A stretch of DNA of 64,000 nucleotides from DASSJM01 sp036280655 (GTDB taxonomy: Bacteria > Actinomycetota > UBA4738 > HRBIN12), in contig DASUQI010000069.1 in the NCBI GenBank assembly GCA_036280655.1, positions 1 to 64,000 on the forward strand, read 5' to 3'. Numbering within the stretch: the stretch's first letter is position 1; every line of letters starts with the position of its first letter. Below are positions 57,357 through 64,000 of this stretch, one piece after another. The notes under the pieces were generated by a model. It was not told where the DNA came from, did not search any database, and worked only from the letters and a program-made list of their open reading frames with translations. The translations under genes and the position numbers were made by a program.

Positions 57357-57967
57357 CGATGACCGAGATCACCGCCGACCAGGTGAAGGCGCTCCGGGAG
57401 CTCACGGGCGCCGGGATGATGGACTGCAAGCGGGCGCTGCAGGAGGCCGGCGGCGACATGGCCAGGGCCGAGGAGATCCTCAAGACCAAGGGGCTCGCCT
57501 CGGTGGCTCAGCGCGCAAGCCGCTCGACCGGACAGGGCCGGATCGACGCCTACGTCCACTTCAACAACACGGTGGGGGTGCTGATCGAGGTCGACTGCGA
57601 GACCGACTTCGTCGCCAATACGGAGGAGTTCAAGCAGCTGGTCAAGGACCTGGCGCTGCACATCGCTACCCCGTCGGCTCCGCGATACGTCACGCGCGAG
57701 GAGGTCCCGGCCGAGGTGCTGGAGAACGAGCGGCGCCTCTTCGAGGCGCAGGCCCGCGAGATGGGCAAGCCCGACAACGTGATCCCGAACATCGTCGAGG
57801 GCAAGCTGAGATCCTTCTACGAGGAGACGGTCCTGCTGGAGCAGCCCTATGTGAAGGACGACTCCAAGACGATCCAGGGTCTGCTCGACGAGCTGTCGGC
57901 CAAGGTGGGTGAGCGGATCGTGGTCCGCCGGTTCGTCCGGTACAAGGTGGCCGAGGAGACCGAGTAG
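57353..57967 (+). CDS. tsf: Elongation factor Ts (short form)
   Basis: The 204-aa protein has the UBA-like N-domain ADQVKALRELTGAGMMDCKR and the single core subdomain (LIEVDCETDFVANTEEF, VLLEQPYVKDDSKTIQGLL). It lacks the second core subdomain and dimerisation region, so it is shorter than the ~280-aa form common in actinobacteria and matches the Thermus/short type. It exchanges GDP on EF-Tu. It overlaps rpsB. Confidence 0.95.
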   Translation: MTMTEITADQVKALRELTGAGMMDCKRALQEAGGDMARAEEILKTKGLASVAQRASRSTGQGRIDAYVHFNNTVGVLIEVDCETDFVANTEEFKQLVKDLALHIATPSAPRYVTREEVPAEVLENERRLFEAQAREMGKPDNVIPNIVEGKLRSFYEETVLLEQPYVKDDSKTIQGLLDELSAKVGERIVVRRFVRYKVAEETE

Positions 57968-57977
57968 GGTGACCGGC

Positions 57978-58727
57978 ATGCCGGAGGGCGAACCGACCCC
58001 ACCCGACGACCGGCCGCTCTACCACCGGGTGCTGCTGAAGCTCTCCGGCGACGCGTTCGCGCCCGCGGACACGGGGTACGGGATCTCGACCGACTCGACG
58101 GGGCTGCTGGCTCGAGAGCTCGCCGACGTCGTGGACCTCGGTGTGCAGACGGCGGTGGTCGTCGGCGGCGGGAACATCTTCCGTGGACGCCAGGCCCCCG
58201 GCATCGACCGGTCGCGGGCCGACTACATGGGGATGCTCGCCACGGTGATGAACGCGCTCGCGCTGCAGGACGCGCTCGAGAAGATCCACGTGCCTAACCG
58301 GGTCCAGACGTCGATCCACATGGCGCAGATCGCGGAGCCGTACATCCCGCTCCGGGCGAAGCGGCACCTGGAGAAGGGGCGCGTGGTTGTCTTCGCCGCC
58401 GGGATCGGCGCGCCGTACTTCTCCACCGACACCACTGCCGCGCAGCGGGCGCTCGAGATCGGCGCGCAGGCGATCCTGAAGGGCACGAAGGTCGACGGGG
58501 TGTACACCGCGGACCCGCACGTCGATCCGAGCGCGCGCCGGTTCGAGTCGATCGAGTACCTCGACGTGCTGCGCGAGGGCTATTCGGTGATGGACGCGAC
58601 GGCGATCAGCCTGTGCATGGAGAACGCGCTCCCGATCATCGTGTTCGACTTCCGCGAGGAGGGGAACATCCGCCGCGCGGTCTCGGGCGAGCGGATCGGC
58701 ACCCTCGTGCACGGAGGTGTGCGGTGA
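57978..58727 (+). CDS. pyrH: Uridylate kinase
   Basis: The ~249-aa UMP kinase has VLLKLSGDAFAPADTGYGI, VVVGGGNIFRG, the substrate region AQIAEPYIPLRAKRHLEKGR, YFSTDTTAAQRALEIGA and AILKGTKVDGVYTADP. It makes UDP in the cytoplasm. ATG 57978 is preferred, with AGGGTGA upstream. The stop overlaps the frr start. Confidence 0.95.
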   Translation: MPEGEPTPPDDRPLYHRVLLKLSGDAFAPADTGYGISTDSTGLLARELADVVDLGVQTAVVVGGGNIFRGRQAPGIDRSRADYMGMLATVMNALALQDALEKIHVPNRVQTSIHMAQIAEPYIPLRAKRHLEKGRVVVFAAGIGAPYFSTDTTAAQRALEIGAQAILKGTKVDGVYTADPHVDPSARRFESIEYLDVLREGYSVMDATAISLCMENALPIIVFDFREEGNIRRAVSGERIGTLVHGGVR

Positions 58728-59284
58728 CGGTCGACTCGGCCCTCGGCGCCGCATCGGAGAAGATGGACAAGGCGATCGGCGTGCTGAAGGAGGAGCTCGC
58801 CGGCGTCCGCACGGGGCGGGCGACGCCCGCCCTGCTCTCGCGGATCGTCGTCGACTACTACGGGACCCCGGTCCCGATCCAGCAGCTCGGGTCGTTCTCG
58901 GTGCCCGAGCCTCGAACGCTCATGATCACCCCCTACGACCGGAACGCGATCCCGGCGATGGAGAAGGCGATCATGTCGAGCGACCTCGGGATCAACCCGG
59001 GGAACGATGGCACCGTGATCCGACTCTCCTTCCCCCCGCTCACCGAGGAGCGGCGCAAGGAGCTGATCAAGCTCGTCCACCACCGGGGCGAGGAGGCACG
59101 GGTTGCCGTTCGGAACATCCGCCGCCACTCCAAGGACGAGCTCGAAAAGCTTGAGCGCGACGGCTCCATCTCGGAAGATGACCTTGCACGCTCCGAGAAG
59201 GAGCTCCAGAAGCTGACCGACAAGCACATCGCCGGGATCGACGAGGTCGTGGCGCACAAGGACGCCGAGCTCAAGGAGATCTGA
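58724..59284 (+). CDS. frr: Ribosome recycling factor
   Basis: The 186-aa factor has KEELAGVRTGRATPALL, VVDYYGTPVPIQQLGSFSVP and the LSFPPLTEERRKELIKLVHH helix, ending DKHIAGIDEVVAHKDAEL. It splits post-termination ribosomes with EF-G. GTG 58724 overlaps the pyrH stop, and it leads into cdsA after two bases. Confidence 0.96.
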   Translation: MTVDSALGAASEKMDKAIGVLKEELAGVRTGRATPALLSRIVVDYYGTPVPIQQLGSFSVPEPRTLMITPYDRNAIPAMEKAIMSSDLGINPGNDGTVIRLSFPPLTEERRKELIKLVHHRGEEARVAVRNIRRHSKDELEKLERDGSISEDDLARSEKELQKLTDKHIAGIDEVVAHKDAELKEI

Positions 59285-59286
59285 GC

Positions 59287-60882
59287 GTGCCCGAGGACGA
59301 CGAGCGGACCGAGGGCGAGGACCTCTTCGAGGACCTCGACAAGTTCTTCGCCCCGATCCAGGACGTCGACTGGCCCGAGCCCAAGAAGGCTGGCGGTCCC
59401 CCCGAACGGCCGCACGAGCCCGAGGAGCCGGCCGCCGAGGCGGAGTCGGAAGCCGCCGAAGCGGGGCGCGGCTCCCCGGTGACGTTCGAGACCACGACCG
59501 AGGACAAGCCCGACCAGCCCGAGCTCCCGGCCGAGGAGCGTGAGGCGGGCGAGGAGGACGTCGACCTGTTCGCCGACGAGTGGCGGCGGACCTCCGACGT
59601 CTCCACCGAGGGCGAGGAGGGCGAGTCCGGGGAGCCCGGCGAGACCGAGGAGGGCGTGGGCTCCTACCTGTTCGAGACCGACGAGGAGGACGAGGGGCTC
59701 GAGGGCGAAGAAGGCGAAGCGGAGGCCGCCCCCGCGCCCCAGCAGCGCTACGTCGAGATCCCGGCCGACCGGGAGCCGCTCTCGGCCGAGGACGAGGTCA
59801 TCCGGGAGGAGGCCCCCGACCTCGAGGCCGTCGAGGCCGCGGCCGACCATTTCGCGGAGTCCGTCCGCGACGAGGTCGAGGTGGAGGGCGAGGCCGCCCC
59901 TCTCGAGCCCACAGAGCAGGTCGCGATCGCGGCGCTGCTCGGCGACGAGGACGAGGAGGAGTCGGCGGAGGAGGCCGCGCGCACCGTCCGGGTCGGCGGC
60001 GAGGGCCTCGGCGGACCCAGCTGGCAGGAGCCGACGGCGATGGAGGTCGGCGGCGAGCGCGAGGAGGCGGCCGAGCGGAACGTCCCCACGGCGTTCCTCA
60101 CGGGCATCGTCCTCGCGGCGCTCGCGGTCGGCGCGATCCTGCTCGGGCCCGGGCCGTTCGCGATCCTCGCGGGCATCGTGGTCCTGTTCGCGCAGGGCGA
60201 GTTCTACCTCTCGCTGCAGAAGCGTCACTACCAACCGGCCACCGCGCTCGGCCTGGTCGCCGGCGCGCTCGTGCTCGGCGCCGGCTACTACCGGGGCGAG
60301 AACGCGATGCTCGCCATCATGGCGCTGTCGTTGTTCGGCACGTTCCTGTGGTTCATGACCGTTCCGGTGCAACACCGCCAGAACATCGTGTCGAACATCG
60401 CGCTGTCGGTCCTCGGCATCGCGTATATCCCGCTGCTCGCCGCGTACGCGCTCGCGGTGCTGAAGCTCCCCGACGGCGAGGGGCTCACGCTCGCGATCAT
60501 CGGGCTCACGTTCGTGTACGACACGGCGGCGTTCGGCGTCGGCTACTTCTGGGGGAGCCGGCCGCTCGCCCCGAACATCAGCCCGAAGAAATCCTGGGAG
60601 GGCGCGATCGGCGCGACGCTCGTCACGATCGCGGTGTCGGTCGGCGTCGTTGGGTCCACGGTGGACCTGCTCGACACGGTCGCGAATTCGGTGGGCCTCG
60701 CGGTCGTCGTCGCGATCTTCGCGCCACTCGGCGACCTCGCCGAGTCGCTGCTGAAGCGCGACCTCGGCATCAAGGACATGGGCGGCATCCTGCCCGGGCA
60801 CGGCGGGGTGATGGATCGGATCGACTCGGTGCTGTTCGTCGCGCCGGCGGCGTTCATCTACCTCCGGCTGATCCTGCTCTAG
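59287..60882 (+). CDS. cdsA: Phosphatidate cytidylyltransferase with long acidic N-terminal extension
   Basis: The 531-aa protein begins with ~265 residues of acidic low-complexity sequence (Glu, Asp, Ala, Pro), containing tyrosine-rich patches such as VGSYLFETDEEDEG. The membrane part follows, with about eight helices and the CdsA signature SLLKRDLGIKDMGGILPGHG near 487-506. It makes CDP-diacylglycerol for phospholipids. A cytoplasmic acidic domain of this length is not standard for CdsA. Confidence 0.92.
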   Translation: MPEDDERTEGEDLFEDLDKFFAPIQDVDWPEPKKAGGPPERPHEPEEPAAEAESEAAEAGRGSPVTFETTTEDKPDQPELPAEEREAGEEDVDLFADEWRRTSDVSTEGEEGESGEPGETEEGVGSYLFETDEEDEGLEGEEGEAEAAPAPQQRYVEIPADREPLSAEDEVIREEAPDLEAVEAAADHFAESVRDEVEVEGEAAPLEPTEQVAIAALLGDEDEEESAEEAARTVRVGGEGLGGPSWQEPTAMEVGGEREEAAERNVPTAFLTGIVLAALAVGAILLGPGPFAILAGIVVLFAQGEFYLSLQKRHYQPATALGLVAGALVLGAGYYRGENAMLAIMALSLFGTFLWFMTVPVQHRQNIVSNIALSVLGIAYIPLLAAYALAVLKLPDGEGLTLAIIGLTFVYDTAAFGVGYFWGSRPLAPNISPKKSWEGAIGATLVTIAVSVGVVGSTVDLLDTVANSVGLAVVVAIFAPLGDLAESLLKRDLGIKDMGGILPGHGGVMDRIDSVLFVAPAAFIYLRLILL

Positions 60883-61083
60883 GCACCACGTCGCCGTTCG
60901 CGCCGGACCGACCGCAACCTTCGGCCACCCGGGACGTTCTGTAACGACGAGGTGGTCGTTCCGCTGGAACCGGACCAGCAGGGTGCCCGTGCTCCAGCCG
61001 GGCCGCTTTCGGCCGATACCTCTCTTGACGGCAACCTGACCGAGAGGGAGGCCCGGGCTCCGAAGTTTCCGGGCACCCCGGGG

Positions 61084-61089
61084 TACTCT
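61084..61089 (+). promoter_or_regulatory. -10 box candidate, near-leaderless dxr
   Basis: TACTCT ends 8 bases before ATG 61098; no Shine-Dalgarno lies between. The 215-bp gap before dxr holds nothing else recognisable except a GCCCGG/CCGGGC inverted repeat. Confidence 0.5.
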
Positions 61090-61097
61090 TGAGTCCC

Positions 61098-62255
61098 ATG
61101 CGCTCACTGGTGATCCTCGGCTCGACGGGATCGGTGGGGACGCAGGCGCTCGACGTCGTGCGGCGCAACCCCGACCGATTCCGGGTCGTCGGCCTGTCCG
61201 CGGGGGCGAACCAGGAGTTGCTCGTCGGTCAGATCCGGGAGTTCCTCCCGCCCCTGGTCGCGATCGCCGACGAGGAGGCGGCCGCCGACGTCCGCGAGAA
61301 GCTCGCCGGGATCACCGGCGTCGAGGTGCTGGTCGGCCCCGAGGCCGCCGAGACCCTCGCCCGCGACGCCGAGGCCGACATGGTTCTGAACGCGCTCGTG
61401 GGCTCGGCGGGGCTGGGGCCGACGCTCGCGACCCTGCAGGCCGGCAAGATGCTCGCGCTGGCCAACAAGGAGAGCCTGGTGGTCGGCGGCGAGCTCGTCG
61501 TCGATCTCATCAAGGGGGAGCCGGAGCGGCTCGTCCCCGTGGACTCCGAGCACGCCGCGCTCGCCCAGTGCCTGCGTGGCGAGCGGCGCGAGGACGTCAA
61601 GCGCGTGGTGCTCACGGGCTCGGGAGGCCCGTTCCGCGGTTGGACGCACGCCGAGCTCGCGAAGGCGTCGGTGAAAGAGGCGCTCGCGCACCCCGTCTGG
61701 CAGATGGGGCCGAAGATCACGATCGACTCGGCGACCCTGATGAACAAGGGCCTCGAGGTGATCGAGGCGAAGTACCTGTTCGGGCTCGAGTACTCGCAGA
61801 TCCACGTCGTGATCCACCCGGAGGGCATCGTCCACGCGCTCGCTGAGTTCCGCGACGGCTCGATGAGCGCGCAGCTCGCGGTGCCGGACATGCGCCTGCC
61901 GATCCAGCTCGCGCTCGGCTGGCCGGAACGGCTGCCGTCGGGCGTCGGGCCGGTGCCGCTCGCCGACAAGCAGCTCACGTTCGAGCCGGTCGATCGCGAG
62001 GCCTTCCCCGCGATCGATCTCGCCTATCGGGTGGGCGAGCTCGGCCGGACCTTCCCCGCGGTCATGAGCGCGGCCAACGAGGTCGCGGTCATGGCGTTCC
62101 TCGAGGGCAAGATCCCCCTGACGCGCATCGTCGAGGTCGTGCAGGCGGTCGTCGACGAGCACGAGGCGCCCTCGTCGGTGGTCTCGGTGGTCATCCTGGA
62201 ACGGGCCGACACGTGGGCCCGCCGCCGGGCGGCCGAGATCATCGAGGCCCGGTAG
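61098..62255 (+). CDS. dxr: 1-deoxy-D-xylulose-5-phosphate reductoisomerase
   Basis: The 385-aa enzyme has the NADPH loop VILGSTGSVGTQALDVV, LANKESLVVGGELV, VPVDSEHAALAQCL, TGSGGPFRGW and HPVWQMGPKITIDSATLMNK. It converts DXP to MEP in the non-mevalonate isoprenoid pathway. It directly precedes rseP, as in many actinobacteria; ispG, the usual third gene, is absent here. Confidence 0.97.
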   Translation: MRSLVILGSTGSVGTQALDVVRRNPDRFRVVGLSAGANQELLVGQIREFLPPLVAIADEEAAADVREKLAGITGVEVLVGPEAAETLARDAEADMVLNALVGSAGLGPTLATLQAGKMLALANKESLVVGGELVVDLIKGEPERLVPVDSEHAALAQCLRGERREDVKRVVLTGSGGPFRGWTHAELAKASVKEALAHPVWQMGPKITIDSATLMNKGLEVIEAKYLFGLEYSQIHVVIHPEGIVHALAEFRDGSMSAQLAVPDMRLPIQLALGWPERLPSGVGPVPLADKQLTFEPVDREAFPAIDLAYRVGELGRTFPAVMSAANEVAVMAFLEGKIPLTRIVEVVQAVVDEHEAPSSVVSVVILERADTWARRRAAEIIEAR

Positions 62256-62265
62256 GGGACCTCGG

Positions 62266-63384
62266 ATGGCCGCCCTCGGCATCGGTGCCTTCATCGTCGC
62301 GTTGATCCTCGTGATCGTGATCCACGAGGCCGCGCACTTCGGCGTTGCGCGCGCCTTCGACATCAAGGTCATCGAGTTCTTCGTGGGCTTCGGGCCGAAG
62401 CTCTGGTCGAAGATGCGCGGCGAGACCGAGGTCGGGTTCAAGGCGATCCCCGCCGGAGGCTACGTGAAGATCGCCGGCATGAACCCGTTCGAGACGACCC
62501 CGCCCGAGGACGTGCCGAGGACCTTCGGGGCCAAGCCGATCTGGCAGCGCTCGCTCGTGATCGTCGCGGGGCCGCTCACGCACTTCGTCCTCGCGTTCCT
62601 GTGCTTCGCGATCTGGCTGGCATTCGTGGGGCAGCCGGAGTCGCGTGGCGCTCGCATCGCGCTCGTCGACGCAACCCTGAACGGCGCCCCGTCGCCCGCC
62701 TCCGTCGGCGGGCTCGAGGAGGGCGACATCGTGCTCGCGGTAGGGGACATCGAGGCCCCGACCACCGACGACCTCCGCCAGTACACGACCGCGCACGTCG
62801 GGGACCCGATCCCGTTCACGATCCGCCGGGACGGCGAGACCGTCGAGGTCACGATGACGCCGAAGCTCGACGTCATCGAGGGCGAGGAACTCGGCCGGAT
62901 CGGCGTGCAGGTCGAGCCGCTTCGGATCGTCCGGGTGACCGAGGGGCCCGTGGGTTCGGTCACCGGCGGCGTCGAGCTGGTCGGCGAGAACCTCGTCGGG
63001 ACCGTGCAGGGCGTGGCGAGGATCTTCGGGCCGGAGGGCTTGGGGCGCCTCGTCGACCTCGTCTTCACGGACGAGCAGCGCGAGGCCGGGGACCCCGCGA
63101 GCGTCGTCGGGGTCGGGCGCGTGGCCGGCAGCCTCGCCTCGGACGACCGCTTCGGGGACCTGCTGTTCCTGTTCGCGCTCGTGAACGTCTTCGTCGGGTT
63201 CCTGAACCTGCTGCCCCTCCCGCCGTTCGACGGCGGGCACCTCGCGATCCTCGCCATCGAGAAGGTCCGCGGCCGACCGGTGGACCTGCGCAAGGTGATC
63301 CCGGTCTCGGCGGCGGTGGCGGCGTTCTTCGTGATCTTCACGGTGGCGGTGGTCTACGTCGACATCGTGAAGCCGCCGGTCTAG
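62266..63384 (+). CDS. rseP: Site-2 zinc metalloprotease (RseP/M50)
   Basis: The 372-aa protease has the zinc motif HEAAH at residues 20-24 in the first membrane helix, FFVGFGPKLWS, a PDZ domain at ~120-200, and the third metal ligand region NLLPLPPFDGGH near 310. It cleaves membrane anti-sigma factors or signal peptides within the membrane. Four membrane helices are visible. Confidence 0.95.
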   Translation: MAALGIGAFIVALILVIVIHEAAHFGVARAFDIKVIEFFVGFGPKLWSKMRGETEVGFKAIPAGGYVKIAGMNPFETTPPEDVPRTFGAKPIWQRSLVIVAGPLTHFVLAFLCFAIWLAFVGQPESRGARIALVDATLNGAPSPASVGGLEEGDIVLAVGDIEAPTTDDLRQYTTAHVGDPIPFTIRRDGETVEVTMTPKLDVIEGEELGRIGVQVEPLRIVRVTEGPVGSVTGGVELVGENLVGTVQGVARIFGPEGLGRLVDLVFTDEQREAGDPASVVGVGRVAGSLASDDRFGDLLFLFALVNVFVGFLNLLPLPPFDGGHLAILAIEKVRGRPVDLRKVIPVSAAVAAFFVIFTVAVVYVDIVKPPV

Positions 63385-63409
63385 GCACGCTCGCAACGAT
63401 TTCTCAACA

Positions 63410-63426
63410 CGGCCCCGGAAGGGCCG
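63410..63426 (+). terminator. Hairpin between rseP and response regulator, possible terminator
   Basis: CGGCCC and GGGCCG pair around the loop CGGAA, 26 bases after the rseP stop; no T-run follows. Confidence 0.4.
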
Positions 63427-63440
63427 CTACGACCGACGGC

Positions 63441-63446
63441 TACGAT
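63441..63446 (+). promoter_or_regulatory. -10 box candidate, leaderless response regulator
   Basis: TACGAT ends 7 bases before GTG 63454. It overlaps an in-frame ATG (63445), which this makes a less likely start. Confidence 0.5.
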
Positions 63447-63453
63447 GGGGCGC

Positions 63454-64000
63454 GTGACGCAGCAGACCGTCCTGGTCGTCGACGACGAGGCCGCGATCTC
63501 CGAGGCGGTCCGCGCGCGCCTCTCGAGCGAGGGGTTCCGCGTCCTCGTGGCGGCGGACGGGCCGCAGGCGCTCGAGCTCGCGGCGGGCGAGCGCCCCGAC
63601 CTCGTCGTGCTCGACCTGATGCTGCCGGGGATGGACGGGCTCGAGGTGTGCAAGCGTCTGCAGCACGACCGTTGGGTCCCCGTGCTCATGCTGACGGCGA
63701 AGGCCGAGGAGGCGGACAAGGTGGCCGGCTTCGCGGTCGGCGCCGACGACTACCTCACCAAGCCGTTCAGCCTTCGCGAGCTCGCGATCCGGGTGAAGGC
63801 GATCCTGCGGCGCGTCGAACGGATCGAGTCCACGCCCTCGAGCGATCCGATCGAGAAGGATGGGCTCTCGGTCGATCCCGCTCGGCGGAAGGTCTCGGTC
63901 GACGGCTCGGACGTGCACCTCACGCCGCTCGAGTTCGAGATCCTGCACGCCCTCGTGCGCGAGCCGGGGGTCGTGTTCACGCGCGAGCAGCTGATGGACA
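63454..64000 (+). CDS. OmpR/PhoB-family response regulator (3'-truncated by window edge)
   Basis: The open frame from GTG 63454 runs past the window end. The receiver has Asp10, Asp11, the phospho-acceptor Asp54 (VVLDLMLPGM), a switch Thr in MLTAKAEEAD and Lys in DDYLTKPFS. After a linker, the winged-helix output domain starts (LSVDPARRKVSVDGSDVHLT, PLEFEILHALV). It lies where ispG usually follows rseP. Its kinase, if adjacent, lies beyond the window. Confidence 0.9.
   Translation, partial: MTQQTVLVVDDEAAISEAVRARLSSEGFRVLVAADGPQALELAAGERPDLVVLDLMLPGMDGLEVCKRLQHDRWVPVLMLTAKAEEADKVAGFAVGADDYLTKPFSLRELAIRVKAILRRVERIESTPSSDPIEKDGLSVDPARRKVSVDGSDVHLTPLEFEILHALVREPGVVFTREQLMD

Overview
The window is high-GC DNA from an actinomycete-like bacterium (Actinomycetota). 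The main evidence is gene order. From about 15.2 kb to the end, the backbone follows the conserved actinobacterial order: hup, cofC, plsC, ddl, thiL, thiD, rpmB, recG, rsmD, coaD, DUF177, rpmF, rnc, mutM, acyP, smc, ftsY, ffh, rpsP, KH, rimM, trmD, rplS, rnhB, DUF2469, yraN, comM, dprA, xerC, whiG, M23 peptidase, rpsB, tsf, pyrH, frr, cdsA, dxr, rseP. DUF2469, whiG beside rpsB, cofC (coenzyme F420) and two PPOX/F420-type proteins point the same way. Class or genus cannot be fixed by eye. ATP-type PEP carboxykinase, a long Thermus-type isocitrate dehydrogenase and a short EF-Ts suggest a lineage distant from Streptomyces and Mycobacterium.

Region 1 (1-9.2 kb) is accessory. It holds the tail of one wax-ester synthase/diacylglycerol acyltransferase, a complete second copy, an alpha/beta hydrolase, two PPOX (F420-type) proteins, an isoprenylcysteine-methyltransferase-like membrane protein, three SRPBCC proteins, a YciI protein, a frame-broken membrane protein and a hydrolase broken by three frameshifts. 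It ends at the 3' side of tRNA-Glu(CTC). Several genes overlap by a few bases and look like one lipid or hydrophobic-substrate operon.

Region 2 (9.2-15.2 kb) carries icd, two tandem phosphoesterase (phospholipase C-like) lipoproteins, tRNA-Gln(CTG), a broken zinc-finger/HNH-like gene and a small lipoprotein.

Region 3 (15.2-37.4 kb) is the first half of the core block, interrupted by lineage-specific insertions: a Cys/Met-metabolism PLP enzyme, a phosphoribosyltransferase with pckA, an unknown protein with a 1,197-aa cyclase/ATPase regulator and a TlpA-like thioredoxin, and a SnoaL pair with nicotinamidase.

Region 4 (37.4-64 kb) is almost uninterrupted housekeeping: chromosome condensation (smc), signal recognition particle (ftsY, ffh), ribosome and tRNA maturation, competence-type DNA processing (comM, dprA), XerC, the WhiG sigma factor, a secreted or membrane trio, translation factors, phospholipid and isoprenoid synthesis, and the RseP protease. 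It ends inside an OmpR/PhoB-type response regulator.

The strongest window-wide signal is regulatory. A TAnnnT (usually TAGnnT) -10 hexamer lies only 6-12 bases before the start codon of at least 17 genes, several of them with no Shine-Dalgarno sequence, which predicts widespread leaderless transcription. At two divergent gene pairs the -10 hexamers of the two strands overlap, and at three junctions the upstream gene's TAG stop is the first half of the downstream -10. The other notable point is a MutM (Fpg) homologue that lacks the N-terminal catalytic proline.
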